Origin: Clostridium omnivorum
GTDB lineage: Bacteria > Bacillota > Clostridia > Clostridiales > Clostridiaceae
NCBI RefSeq assembly: GCF_026012015.1
Contig: NZ_BRXR01000001.1
Location: forward strand, 900,001 to 964,000
Direction: 5' to 3'
DNA length: 64,000 nt
Shown here: positions 1-8,460 of the stretch, piece by piece
How the letters are laid out: each line of letters opens with the position of its first letter
Position numbering within the stretch: the stretch's first letter is position 1
Position numbers and translations under genes: made by a program
The notes under the pieces: model-generated
What the model was told of the DNA's origin: nothing
The model's input: only the letters and a program-made list of their open reading frames with translations
The model's database searches: none

Positions 1-957
1 CTTAAATCCTAAGTTCTCCAAATATTTAGTTCCAATATCAGCTGCCTTTTTAACATCAATGGTAGCATTTCCTACGCTTCTGCTATCAAGTAAATAAACT
101 ATCTTTCCACCTTTTTTACTAACCTCACAGGTCACTTTATCAGCTTTAGCATCTCTACCTTTTATTGTTACATAGAATCTGTAGGAATCTATTTTGGAAT
201 TATTACCATCAGTTTTAAGTTCAATATTTTGTATCTTATCTTTTCCAATTGCAGCATTTACTACTTCTTTTGCTTGATCAGCAGTTACATCCTTTTCATT
301 ATATATTTTTGGTTTTATTTCAAGTATATTATCAGAAAAAGGTCCATCATAGATTAGTGCTGGATATTGAGCCACTTGTTTTTGTATGGTTGTAAACTTT
401 TGTGATACTGCATTTTCACCACCGCTTTTAGCAAATACTCCGCTAGCTTTTTTTCTTATTTCTCCCCATTTAACTTTTCCCTGATTTATATCTGTTAATA
501 AGTTGTTAAGTGACGCCTGTAGATTGTAGGATTCGTTCTTTAATCTATCTAAATTATTATATTCTTCATCAGTTAAATCCCTACCTTCTGCTGAAGCCCT
601 TACCAAGCTGTAGCAAAAATCTCCTACCTGTGCAAGAAATTTACTTGTACCCTCAATGTTTTCTTGAGGTATTGGAAGAGAATGCAGCTTATCATTTGCC
701 ATACTACTATGCCTATAAATTTCCTCAAAGGTTATAATCTTTTGTTCTCTAGAACCAGCAATTGCTGATTTTGCTAGATTCAATCTTATATTATCTACAG
801 ATGTAATCAATTCGTACATATTCTTGCTGTACTCCCCTTGAAGATAGTTTCTATAATCCATTCTTTCTAATGTCATTAAAACTGCAAAGGTAGTAGAAAA
901 AACTACTATAAGAGTAACTACAATAGTATAAATAATTCTTTTTCTAGTAAATTGCAT
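1..957 (-). CDS. ypeB: Spore germination protein YpeB, C-terminal part outside window
   Basis: YpeB stabilises and localises the cortex-lytic enzyme SleB in the spore and is needed for cortex hydrolysis in germination. The reading frame stays open for 319 codons up to the window edge; the family is about 450 residues, so the end is missing. An N-terminal membrane anchor (about residues 7-29) is followed by a helical region and then the start of the PepSY-like repeats (DVTADQAKEVVNAAIG, about residue 235 on). The ATG at 957 follows an AGGAGGG site. No sleB lies upstream, unlike the usual sleB-ypeB order; it may lie downstream, outside the window. A sigma-G-like promoter sits just upstream. Confidence 0.88.
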   Translation of the reverse strand, partial: MQFTRKRIIYTIVVTLIVVFSTTFAVLMTLERMDYRNYLQGEYSKNMYELITSVDNIRLNLAKSAIAGSREQKIITFEEIYRHSSMANDKLHSLPIPQENIEGTSKFLAQVGDFCYSLVRASAEGRDLTDEEYNNLDRLKNESYNLQASLNNLLTDINQGKVKWGEIRKKASGVFAKSGGENAVSQKFTTIQKQVAQYPALIYDGPFSDNILEIKPKIYNEKDVTADQAKEVVNAAIGKDKIQNIELKTDGNNSKIDSYRFYVTIKGRDAKADKVTCEVSKKGGKIVYLLDSRSVGNATIDVKKAADIGTKYLENLGFK

Positions 958-1007
958 ATTAACCCTCCTGTATTTCTTTCTTTTCTCTTACCACTTTTTT
1001 CTTCATT

Positions 1008-1037
1008 TAGTATCTGTAGTAATATTTTTTATTATTC
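1008..1037 (-). promoter_or_regulatory. Sigma-G-like forespore promoter of ypeB
   Basis: Read on the minus strand: GAATA, 18-nt spacer, GATACTA. The Bacillus sigma-G consensus is G(A/C)ATR-N18-CATNMTA, so only the first base of the -10 differs. The predicted transcript would start about 44 nt before the ypeB ATG, which is a known sigma-G target in Bacillus. The match is by eye and not tested. Confidence 0.5.
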
Positions 1038-1194
1038 ATGGTTTATAATATATATATAACATTAATTTTTTCTTAAAAAATCAAAAATATGTTTATTAAT
1101 TCCAAAGTATTATATATAATTAGATTATTGACTAAATGATATATTACAAATGTTTCTAAATAAACTATGTAGCTTAAGTTAAAGGATGGATAAA

Positions 1195-2319
1195 ATGAAG
1201 GCATTGATACTCTCAATCTCTGCAGGGGCCGGACACGTTCAGGCCGCAGAAGCAATAAAAAAATATATAATGCTTAACAATCCAAATTCAGAAGTCCAAA
1301 TATTAGATACTCTAAAGTACATAAATCCCATAATAGACAAGGTAGTTATAGGCAGTTATCTTAAAACCATAAAAACTACTCCTTCATTATTCGGTAAACT
1401 TTACGATTATGCCGAAACAGATGATGGTCTTGCTACAGTAAGCAATAAAGTTAATGAACTTCTTGCCTTTAGGATTGCGCCACTTATAAATAAATTTAAG
1501 CCTGAAATACTCATTTGCACACACCCATTTCCAGCTGAAATGGTTTCTGTGCTTAAACTAAAAAGAAAAATAGATATACCTGCAATTTCAATATTAACAG
1601 ATTACGCTCCTCACAGTTTTTGGATTCAACCAGCAATTGATGCTTATATTGTTTCAAATTCTGATATGATTGATGAGATGATTTCCAGAGGTGTTGATAG
1701 AGATATAATTCATGACTTAGGTATTCCTGTAAATCCAAGCTTTATCAAACAGCATGATAAGGCTGCAACCATGAACGAATTAGGCTTAAGCCCTGATAAA
1801 CCCACCCTTTTAATTATGGGTGGAAGTCTAGGAATTGGTAAAATATCAGACATATATAACGAAGTTTTAAAACTGCCTATAGATGTACAGATATTAGTTA
1901 TTACAGGAAGCAACAAAAAACTTTATAGTGAACTAACTAAACTTAAGGAATCTTCGTTAAAGGATACAAGAATAATAGGTTTTACTGGTAGTGTAAATAA
2001 ATATATGCAGGCTTGCGACTTATTATTAACTAAACCAGGAGGCCTTACAATAACTGAAGCATTGATATGTGGTATTCCTATAGCAATATTCTCACCTATA
2101 CCAGGTCAAGAAGAAAAAAATGCTGAATTTCTTTTAAAGCATGGCCTTGCTGTTGACTTAGGTGACGGAAAGAATTGTGCAATTGCAATTGAAAAACTTT
2201 TAGCTTGCCCTGATAAATTAAATGAAATAAAAAATAATTGTGCCAAGTTTTCAAAGCCTTGTGCTGGCGATGATATATATAAGCTTTTAGAACAGCTTAT
2301 TAATAATTCTGCATCATAA
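1195..2319 (+). CDS. Processive diacylglycerol glucosyltransferase-like (GT28, UgtP/MGDG synthase family)
   Basis: A 374-residue GT-B fold glycosyltransferase that would transfer sugar to diacylglycerol at the inner membrane face for glycolipid or lipoteichoic acid anchors. The N-terminus has the family glycine-rich acceptor loop (LSISAGAGHVQAAEAI) and the C-terminal half has the nucleotide-sugar site (LTKPGGLTITEAL, then PIPGQEEKNAEFL), as in MurG and UgtP. An in-frame ATG at 1186 overlaps the ribosome binding site AAAGGATGG, so the ATG at 1195 (MKALIL) is chosen. The gene is convergent with spoIIR. The sugar donor and the exact lipid acceptor cannot be told from the sequence. Confidence 0.8.
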   Translation: MKALILSISAGAGHVQAAEAIKKYIMLNNPNSEVQILDTLKYINPIIDKVVIGSYLKTIKTTPSLFGKLYDYAETDDGLATVSNKVNELLAFRIAPLINKFKPEILICTHPFPAEMVSVLKLKRKIDIPAISILTDYAPHSFWIQPAIDAYIVSNSDMIDEMISRGVDRDIIHDLGIPVNPSFIKQHDKAATMNELGLSPDKPTLLIMGGSLGIGKISDIYNEVLKLPIDVQILVITGSNKKLYSELTKLKESSLKDTRIIGFTGSVNKYMQACDLLLTKPGGLTITEALICGIPIAIFSPIPGQEEKNAEFLLKHGLAVDLGDGKNCAIAIEKLLACPDKLNEIKNNCAKFSKPCAGDDIYKLLEQLINNSAS

Positions 2320-2349
2320 AACCCAGTAACTTATATTGTTACTGGGTTT
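2319..2349. terminator. Bidirectional terminator between the glycosyltransferase gene and spoIIR
   Basis: AAACCCAGTAAC, 7-nt loop, GTTACTGGGTTT forms a 12-bp stem. It overlaps the stop codons of both convergent genes. Confidence 0.75.
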
Positions 2350-3049
2350 ACCTTTTGAACAGCTTATTTGCAAGTTCTACAATCTTAAACTTTATATGAA
2401 TTTGATTATCCCCTTTTGTCTTTGCCTTCTCTATACTTTCTGTAGTATTAATAGAATTATCAACAGCATTGTATTCCTTCTCCGTTAGAACCGTCTTCAT
2501 AGTTTTTTCAGTTTCTTTTTTTGATACTTCCCCTTTTGTTATATCAATAAAACACAGTGGAGGAAACATAACACACCACCAATTTTGCCCACTCCCGTTA
2601 CCAATAATAATTCTGTAAGCTTCATATTCTCCTTGTGGTAGAGTTATGTTTCCATAAGTTTTTACTGGAAACTTTTCATAAGACAGTTCAGTTTTTACAC
2701 CATATTTATACCCATTTTTACTTATAACTGTCTCAGCTATTTTTCTTATTGCTTCATCATTGTCTTTTAAAATTTTTCTAGACTCATCTATGCTTTTTGA
2801 GTTTTTTAGCTTTGGTGTTATATATTCTAAAACCTTATCTCTCACTTTAAGCTTTAATGCTTGATCTTCTGCACTGTCGCTACTCGCAATAACGTGAAAT
2901 CTTATAAGTTTTTTTTCTAAAGACTTTTGCAGAATTCCGCTATCTGTCTCAGCAGGTTTTTCATCTGAAGCACCTTTAGCAATATTTGTATTAGTGAAAA
3001 CAACAAACAAAAGCAGTACACACATTAAAGCAGAAATAACTTTTTTCAT
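2348..3049 (-). CDS. spoIIR: Stage II sporulation protein R
   Basis: SpoIIR is secreted from the forespore into the intermembrane space and triggers SpoIIGA to process pro-sigma-E in the mother cell. The 233-residue product has a signal peptide (MKKVISALMCVLLLFVVF) and the family core (LIRFHVIASSDSAEDQALKL, then LKVRDKVLEYITPKL). The upstream in-frame start at 3091 lacks a ribosome binding site; GGGGGATTAAA directly before the ATG at 3049 fixes the start. It lies downstream of the germination operon but has its own sigma-F-like promoter. Confidence 0.93.
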   Translation of the reverse strand: MKKVISALMCVLLLFVVFTNTNIAKGASDEKPAETDSGILQKSLEKKLIRFHVIASSDSAEDQALKLKVRDKVLEYITPKLKNSKSIDESRKILKDNDEAIRKIAETVISKNGYKYGVKTELSYEKFPVKTYGNITLPQGEYEAYRIIIGNGSGQNWWCVMFPPLCFIDITKGEVSKKETEKTMKTVLTEKEYNAVDNSINTTESIEKAKTKGDNQIHIKFKIVELANKLFKR

Positions 3050-3079
3050 TTTAATCCCCCATTTCGATCTTCTGTCTTT

Positions 3080-3108
3080 AATTATGTCCAAGCTGCTTTT
3101 AATTATTC
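3080..3108 (-). promoter_or_regulatory. Sigma-F-like promoter of spoIIR
   Basis: On the minus strand: GAATA, 14-nt spacer, GGACATAATT. The -10 fits the Bacillus sigma-F pattern GGnnAnAnTw completely and the -35 (GywTA) differs at one base. Start of transcription would be about 24 nt before the spoIIR ATG. In Bacillus spoIIR is a sigma-F gene, so both position and identity fit. Confidence 0.5.
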
Positions 3109-3121
3109 ACTACATAAATAT

Positions 3122-4309
3122 TTATTTTGAAATTCCTATTCTTCTAGCCTTAACGTCAACATTGGTAACTATGCTTGCATTTTTATATACTTCCTCCCAA
3201 TTACCCTTTACTTGTTTCCAAAGAGAAGGATTGTGTTTTTCTAAATATTCTCGAAGGCCAATTGGATCCACTCCAAATTCTCTTTGGAGCATCTTTGCTA
3301 TGATATCACATTCTTGAGTAATAGCCATCCCTAGATCCTTTTCAATTTCACCTAATTTTTCCTTCGAATTTATATCATCATCTATATAATATCCCTTAAT
3401 CTGACCCTCTAAGGATATATTTATATTAAATTGAAGCTTGTTTTTATCTCCATATAATTTTATCTCTCTTTCTACACCATCTATACTATAATCTAAAGGG
3501 TGATTATTTAAATATATTACTTTCTTTCCACCTTTAAGCTTTCCTCTCAGAAGCTCAACATCCGATACTTCAACTGGAGTTAAAAATCCCTTTAAAGCAT
3601 AATTTTTTATTACTGCAACTCCAGATAAAACTACTTCATTTTTTCCTTTATCCTTCTCCATACTTATCTTTGGTATCAGAGCGCTGCCATTCTCATCTAA
3701 TAAAACTAGCATTTCGTTTAATGTAAGCGGCAGTATTGTAGCATTCTTCTTACTAGCTTCCATAAGTCCCGATATAAAGGTTTCAATATTTTTTTCAGTG
3801 TTAGGCGTATATTTAATAAAGTCCTCAGCCTTACCCTCTGCTACAACAACATTCATCATCTTATTCAAGCTTGGATTTCTATTTAAATAATCAACTATTT
3901 CTTTAAAAGTATCTGGTGCTTCTAGTATAGATGAACTTATAACAATAAGTTTCGTATGCCCAAGGAATATGCTTCTGCTGCTTTTTCCTGCTGCTTTTAC
4001 ATCTGCATCTTCCATGGATGAAGCATCTACTACCATAAACTGGTCCTTTGCAGTACCGCTTTTTCCAGGTCCCATTTCACTTATATCTGGAAATCCATAG
4101 GTTATACTAAGCTTTTTGTTCTCTATTCTCTCTTGAAAAGGGTCATAAGGCTTTATATTTTTAAGCTGCTCTTTTTCTTTACCAATATCTTTTCCAGCAT
4201 CTATACCTATAGTTGATATAAATATTTTTTTATCTATTTCAATCCTATCCCAGCAGCCAGAAAAAAGCATGCAACATAAAATTAAAGCTAGTATCCGCTT
4301 AAACTTCAT
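3122..4309 (-). CDS. gerKC: Ger(x)C-family spore germination lipoprotein
   Basis: The C subunit of a GerA-type nutrient germinant receptor, a lipoprotein on the outer face of the spore inner membrane. The 395-residue product has a lipoprotein signal with lipobox LFSGC (Cys at residue 19) followed by WDRIEI, the usual start of mature GerC proteins. The rest matches the family in length and in the C-terminal region (MLQREFGVDPIGLREYLEKH). Its start overlaps the end of gerKB by 11 nt, so the two are translationally coupled. The gerK name is by similarity; the germinant is unknown. Confidence 0.9.
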   Translation of the reverse strand: MKFKRILALILCCMLFSGCWDRIEIDKKIFISTIGIDAGKDIGKEKEQLKNIKPYDPFQERIENKKLSITYGFPDISEMGPGKSGTAKDQFMVVDASSMEDADVKAAGKSSRSIFLGHTKLIVISSSILEAPDTFKEIVDYLNRNPSLNKMMNVVVAEGKAEDFIKYTPNTEKNIETFISGLMEASKKNATILPLTLNEMLVLLDENGSALIPKISMEKDKGKNEVVLSGVAVIKNYALKGFLTPVEVSDVELLRGKLKGGKKVIYLNNHPLDYSIDGVEREIKLYGDKNKLQFNINISLEGQIKGYYIDDDINSKEKLGEIEKDLGMAITQECDIIAKMLQREFGVDPIGLREYLEKHNPSLWKQVKGNWEEVYKNASIVTNVDVKARRIGISK

Positions 4310-5402
4310 CTTGAACTCGCCTCCTTCTTCTTGACCTTCCTAACATTAGAAGCAGCAAAGGAAGTACAATAAAAATAATTAATGAAAATATAGGAGTTAC
4401 TTTACTTTCAAAAGTATATAATTCAACAATATTATCTGGATACAATGCAATAAGATAAATAAAAGGTACTGCCAGCAATGAAGATACCTTTACATCTCCT
4501 AAATTGAATGCATGCTTTAAAGTATCAGCTGCAAAATAGTAAAAATTCACAAAGGTTGTAAAATAGAATATTACCCATATAGCCATAATAATACCTTCCC
4601 ACCTTTCAATAAAGGCACCTGGTATTACAATTGCTCTTATAAGAGTTATTGTTGGCCATAACAATGTTCTCAAATGTTTTTCTGTAAAAAAAGCCAAACA
4701 AAGTATCATTACTATGGTATAAAACAGGGTAATAAATATCATACTCCATTTCATGACCTTTGGAATCTTTTCCTTATTACTTGCAAATGGGAAAATTAAA
4801 TATGCCATTTCAAAACCAGCAAAACTATAGGTAGAATTAGTTAATGCCACAATATAATTCATAGGCTTATGTGTCATCAAAGGCAAAATATTTGTAAAAT
4901 CTCCCCCTCTAGTTGCGAAAAATAGCACAAATATTACTGGTATAAACATCAACCAAAAGCATACCTCATTAAATTTAATTAATGCCTTTAGATCTCCTCT
5001 AACTAGATAAACCCCGGTAAGAATCATTACTATTAAAATAAACTCTGTTGGTGTATTATTTAACAAATACATTTTTATAACTTCAGAAAATATTCTCATC
5101 CCTATTGCCACAGAATAAATAGTATATGTAGCAAAGAAAATTGAAAATATCTTTGACATTATATCTCCAAAGTTATTGTTCAGTATAGAATAAAAATTAT
5201 TATAATCATTTATTTTTTCTATTTTATAAATAAGATATAGCAAAAAATATGTAATAGCCCCTGAAGCTAAAGTAATAAGCCATCCATCAGTTCCAACCTC
5301 GGATGCTAGTCGTGATGGAAAAGCAAATACTCCAACCCCTACAACGGTAACTATGATCGTACTAAATAAACCATAGGAATTTATAAAACTCTTATCTTTC
5401 AT
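4299..5402 (-). CDS. gerKB: GerAB-type spore germination permease subunit
   Basis: The B subunit of the germinant receptor, an APC-fold membrane protein with about ten transmembrane segments that binds the germinant. The 367 residues match the family length; the N-terminus (YGLFSTIIVTVVGVGVFAFPS) is the typical first helix of endospore germination permeases. The C-terminal cytoplasmic end is arginine-rich (GRSRRRRRVQDEV). The ATG follows AAGGAGG by 7 nt, and that site is the 3' end of an 86-bp structured repeat. Second gene of a gerKA-gerKB-gerKC operon. Confidence 0.9.
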   Translation of the reverse strand: MKDKSFINSYGLFSTIIVTVVGVGVFAFPSRLASEVGTDGWLITLASGAITYFLLYLIYKIEKINDYNNFYSILNNNFGDIMSKIFSIFFATYTIYSVAIGMRIFSEVIKMYLLNNTPTEFILIVMILTGVYLVRGDLKALIKFNEVCFWLMFIPVIFVLFFATRGGDFTNILPLMTHKPMNYIVALTNSTYSFAGFEMAYLIFPFASNKEKIPKVMKWSMIFITLFYTIVMILCLAFFTEKHLRTLLWPTITLIRAIVIPGAFIERWEGIIMAIWVIFYFTTFVNFYYFAADTLKHAFNLGDVKVSSLLAVPFIYLIALYPDNIVELYTFESKVTPIFSLIIFIVLPLLLLMLGRSRRRRRVQDEV

Positions 5403-5409
5403 ATAATTT

Positions 5410-5605
5410 CCTCCTTATCAGTCGGAACACGGGGTAACCTATTCTTGCCGATTCCCATCGGCAGATTACCCGTAAAAGTCCATTTAGGACTTTTACCTCC
5501 TTATCAGTCGGAACACGGGGTAACCTATTCTTGCCGATTCCCATCGGCAGGTCACCCGTAAAAGTCCATTTAGGACTTTTACCTCCTTATAAGCCAGAAC
5601 ATGGG
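5410..5605 (-). repeat. Tandem 86-bp structured repeats between gerKA and gerKB (two full copies plus a tail)
   Basis: Full copies lie at 5410-5495 and 5496-5581 with exactly 86-bp period and two base differences; 5582-5605 is a degenerate tail of a third. Read as mRNA each copy has a 10-bp hairpin P1 (GTAAAAGTCC, loop TAAAT, GGACTTTTAC), an 8-bp stem P2 (GGGTAATC with GGTTACCC) enclosing a 7-bp hairpin P3 with GGGA tetraloop, then a single-stranded stretch ending CTGATAAGGAGG, which is the ribosome binding site of gerKB. Differences between the copies preserve P2 pairing. A third full copy precedes gerKA at 7082-7167. Confidence 0.85.
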
Positions 5606-5610
5606 ATATA

Positions 5611-7074
5611 TTATTTTTGTCTTATTTTATCTTTTGTTTTCATATATTCTGGTCTTTTTTTCATGTTTCTTAGAGGTATTCTTATAAACAAATCTTTAAA
5701 ATCATGAATATCAGGGCTTATTATTGGGGACAAATATGGAATTCCAAAGCTCTTTAACCTTACTAAGTGTATCAAAAGTAAAATCAACCCAAGCATTATT
5801 CCATATAGACCTATAACAGCCGAAAAAATTATCAGCATAAATCTTGCTAATCTAAATGCACTGCTGAGTTCATAGTTTCCTATTATGAAATTGGATATTG
5901 ATGTTATGGAAATAATGATTATCATAATAGGACTTACTATCCCAGCACTAACTGCCGCTTGACCTATAATTAGGCCTCCCACAATCCCAATTGTTGATCC
6001 AATGGCTTTTGGAAGTCTTATTACAGCTTCAATTAAAAAAGCCATGCTAAGCTCCATAATTAAGGTTTCTACAAAGGCTGGGAATGGAACACCTTCTCTT
6101 GAAGCAGCTATGGAATACGCCAGCTTTGTAGGAATTATTGCAGTATGAAAGGATGTTACGGCTACATAAAGTGCAGGCAGTATAAGAGATCCAATAATTG
6201 CCACAAGCCTTATTAGCCTCATCCAGCTAGCATTTATCCATTTTTGATAATAATCATCAGGTGATTGAAACAAATTAGGCATTACGGCAGGAACTATTAT
6301 TGCAAATGGTGAATTATCAACCAAAACCGCTATTCTTCCCTCGTACAATGCTGCTGCTACTACATCTGGTCTTTCTGTACTTTGAATTTGAGGAAAAGGA
6401 GACCACTGATTATCCTCAATAAGCTGTTCAACATAGCCGCTATCCAATATAGCATCTATTTTAATATCTTCAATTCTACTCATCAATTTATCTAGTGCAT
6501 CTTCATTAACAATGTCATCTATATATAAAATAGCTACATCAGTTTTTGAGCGAGCTCCTAAACTTTTGGGCTTTATTTTTAATCTTGTATCACGAATCCT
6601 TCTTCTTACCAACGCAGTATTAAATCTCATAGTCTCTGTAAAACCATCCCGTCCGCCTCTTATTACTGTTTCCCCAGATGGTTCAGAAACACCTCTTACC
6701 GGCCATAAACGAGTAGCAATTATGTATACTCCATCCAATCCATCAATTAGGAGCATAGTTTCACCAGAAAGTACTGCGTCTATACCTTCACTTAGTTTTT
6801 TCATTTCCTTCATATCTGATACTGTAAGCAGTCTATCTTTAATTTCATTAACATCAGACATTAAATTCCCTTTAAATATTAAAGTCTCCATAACATAATC
6901 ATCAAGTAATATCTTATCTGCCATGCCATCAATATATATTAGCACTGCCTTCCAGCTTGCTATGTAAAATTCTCTAAAAACCATATCAGATGCATCTTTA
7001 AATAGCTCTTCCTTGATATAAGATAGATTTTCATCAACAGTTGGCATAATTGTATCCCTTATTTCCTCTTTCAA
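5611..7074 (-). CDS. gerKA: GerAA-type spore germination receptor subunit A
   Basis: The A subunit of a GerA-type germinant receptor, in the spore inner membrane. A large N-terminal soluble domain (residues 1 to about 270) is followed by 4-5 membrane segments and a short C-terminal tail, as in the GerA/SpoVAF family; 487 residues is normal. Family motifs include YEGRIAVLVDNSPFAIIVPA and PTKLAYSIAASREGVPFPA. An in-frame GTG at 7080 is only 1 nt from the AAGGAGG site; the TTG at 7074 is 7 nt away, the same spacing as at gerKB, so TTG is the likely start. It is preceded by one structured repeat and followed by two. Confidence 0.9.
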   Translation of the reverse strand: MKEEIRDTIMPTVDENLSYIKEELFKDASDMVFREFYIASWKAVLIYIDGMADKILLDDYVMETLIFKGNLMSDVNEIKDRLLTVSDMKEMKKLSEGIDAVLSGETMLLIDGLDGVYIIATRLWPVRGVSEPSGETVIRGGRDGFTETMRFNTALVRRRIRDTRLKIKPKSLGARSKTDVAILYIDDIVNEDALDKLMSRIEDIKIDAILDSGYVEQLIEDNQWSPFPQIQSTERPDVVAAALYEGRIAVLVDNSPFAIIVPAVMPNLFQSPDDYYQKWINASWMRLIRLVAIIGSLILPALYVAVTSFHTAIIPTKLAYSIAASREGVPFPAFVETLIMELSMAFLIEAVIRLPKAIGSTIGIVGGLIIGQAAVSAGIVSPIMIIIISITSISNFIIGNYELSSAFRLARFMLIIFSAVIGLYGIMLGLILLLIHLVRLKSFGIPYLSPIISPDIHDFKDLFIRIPLRNMKKRPEYMKTKDKIRQK

Positions 7075-7081
7075 AACCACT

Positions 7082-7167
7082 CCTCCTTATCAGTCACAGC
7101 ACGGGGTAATCAATTTGTGCCAACTCTCGTTAGCGGATTACCCGTAAAAATCCATTTAGGATTTTTA
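7082..7167 (-). repeat. 86-bp structured repeat upstream of gerKA
   Basis: Same length and fold as the tandem copies at 5410-5581, but diverged with paired changes: P1 is GTAAAAATCC / GGATTTTTAC (a G-C pair became A-T), P2 is GGGTAATC / GATTACCC (now fully Watson-Crick), P3 is CGCTAAC-GAGA-GTTGGCA (GNRA loop kept). It ends in CTGATAAGGAGG, the gerKA ribosome binding site. The unit is therefore conserved as RNA structure and not just as DNA. Confidence 0.85.
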
Positions 7168-7202
7168 CCTCCTGCTGAAATTTACTCTTAAAAATATATA
7201 AA

Positions 7203-7400
7203 TTACTTCTCAACAAACTTACTTATTATAAATAGTAAAACTGATACTATAATTGATCCCCTTCCAATTATTTTTGCCTTTCTAGCTGTATCCATCATTT
7301 CATGCCTTTTAAATGTCTTATAATCCCAAAATCCAACTACAGCACCCGTAATAATCATGAGAATAGTAAAATATAAATCTGTTAAACCGAATATCTTCAT
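7203..7400 (-). CDS. Small two-helix membrane protein at head of the germination operon
   Basis: A 65-residue protein with two predicted membrane helices (about residues 8-25 and 47-62) separated by a charged loop (DYKTFKRHEMMDTARKAK). It resembles the small CLC_0170-type hypothetical proteins of Clostridium. An AGGAG site precedes the ATG. It ends about 130 nt before gerKA on the same strand with no terminator between, so it may be co-transcribed with the germinant receptor, where small D-type accessory subunits with two membrane helices are known. It is not recognisably a GerD-like subunit; function unknown. Confidence 0.7.
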   Translation of the reverse strand: MKIFGLTDLYFTILMIITGAVVGFWDYKTFKRHEMMDTARKAKIIGRGSIIVSVLLFIISKFVEK

Positions 7401-7460
7401 ATTATCACTCCTGTCTTATTGAATTATTTTTCGCTGTAACTATATAAAATATTCATATAT

Positions 7461-7504
7461 AAAAAAGGCATACTAGCAAGGATTTCAACCCTTATTAGTA
7501 TGCC
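7461..7504 (-). terminator. Rho-independent terminator after ispE
   Basis: On the minus strand GGCATACTA, about 20-nt loop with internal pairing (AAGG/CCTT), TAGTATGCC followed by six T. It separates ispE from the germination operon. Confidence 0.8.
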
Positions 7505-7517
7505 AAATTTATAAATT

Positions 7518-8360
7518 TTAAATAGTTCTTGTTAAAAATACCTCTGTATATTTTGTTTTAAACTTATCATAACATATTTGAGCCCTTAACATATCATCAA
7601 AAAAGCCAAATACCGTTGGTCCGCTGCCACTCATAAGTGCTCCCAAAGCACCCATATTAACCATTTCCCTTTTAATATCCCTTAAAATCGAATGTTTTTT
7701 TAACGTAACATTTTCTAGTATATTCTTCATATTGTCACTAACAACTTTTAAATTGTTTTGTTCAATTCCACTTATTAATATATCTGTACTTGGATGTCTT
7801 TGAACTCTTGATATATCTAGAGCTTGATATACCTCCTTTGTAGATACTCCAAAGTTAGGTTTTACTAAAACTAATATTTGATTTTTGAAGCTCTCAAGAG
7901 GGGTTACTATTTCCCCTATACCCTCACATAAAGCTGTACCTCCAATAATACAATAAGGAACATCTGCTCCAATTTTCACACCAAGCTTCATTAACTGCTC
8001 TTCAGTAGCTTGTACCTTAAAAATATTATTCATTGCTTTAAGTACTGCAGCCACATCTGTACTTCCTCCAGCAAGTCCTGCAGCAACAGGAATGTTCTTT
8101 TTTATATTTATTTCTACTCCTTCTTTTATAGAGTATTCCTCCATAAAGATCTTTGCTGCTTTATAAGTTAAATTTCTCTCATCAACTGGAATATAATGTT
8201 TATTGCAGCTTAATTGTATTCCACTTTTAATTTTATTAACTTCTATTAAATCATATAAATCTATCATTTGCATTATCATCTTTAATAAATGATATCCATC
8301 TTCTCTTTTCCCCACCACATCCAATGATATATTTATCTTTGCATGAGCTTTAATTAACAT
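7518..8360 (-). CDS. ispE: 4-diphosphocytidyl-2-C-methyl-D-erythritol kinase
   Basis: Phosphorylates the 2-hydroxyl of CDP-methylerythritol with ATP in the non-mevalonate isoprenoid pathway, in the cytoplasm. The 280 residues contain the N-terminal AHAKINISLDV motif with the catalytic lysine, the GHMP ATP-binding loop PVAAGLAGGSTDVAAVL at 91-107, and the C-terminal SGSGPTVFGFF motif. Monocistronic here: a terminator follows and the upstream cphA has its own terminator. Start follows a weak AAGGCGGAA site. Confidence 0.95.
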   Translation of the reverse strand: MLIKAHAKINISLDVVGKREDGYHLLKMIMQMIDLYDLIEVNKIKSGIQLSCNKHYIPVDERNLTYKAAKIFMEEYSIKEGVEINIKKNIPVAAGLAGGSTDVAAVLKAMNNIFKVQATEEQLMKLGVKIGADVPYCIIGGTALCEGIGEIVTPLESFKNQILVLVKPNFGVSTKEVYQALDISRVQRHPSTDILISGIEQNNLKVVSDNMKNILENVTLKKHSILRDIKREMVNMGALGALMSGSGPTVFGFFDDMLRAQICYDKFKTKYTEVFLTRTI

Positions 8361-8414
8361 AATTATTCCGCCTTCCTATAACATAAGAAATTGTACTATG
8401 TTATAGTATATAAC

Positions 8415-8455
8415 AATAAAAAAAATAAAGCTAGAGAAAATTACTAGCTTTATTA
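8415..8455 (-). terminator. Rho-independent terminator after cphA
   Basis: On the minus strand AATAAAGCTAG, short loop, CTAGCTTTATT and a run of T, 6 nt after the cphA stop. Confidence 0.8.
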
Positions 8456-8460
8456 TAAGC

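Noticed and set aside
5410-5605. Possible CRISPR-like array
   Set aside because: The 86-bp units are directly abutting, without spacers, and each carries hairpins and a ribosome site; no cas genes are near.
7425-7454. Sigma-G-like promoter for the germination operon
   Set aside because: GAATA is present with N18, but the -10 would be AAAAATA and matches the consensus too poorly.
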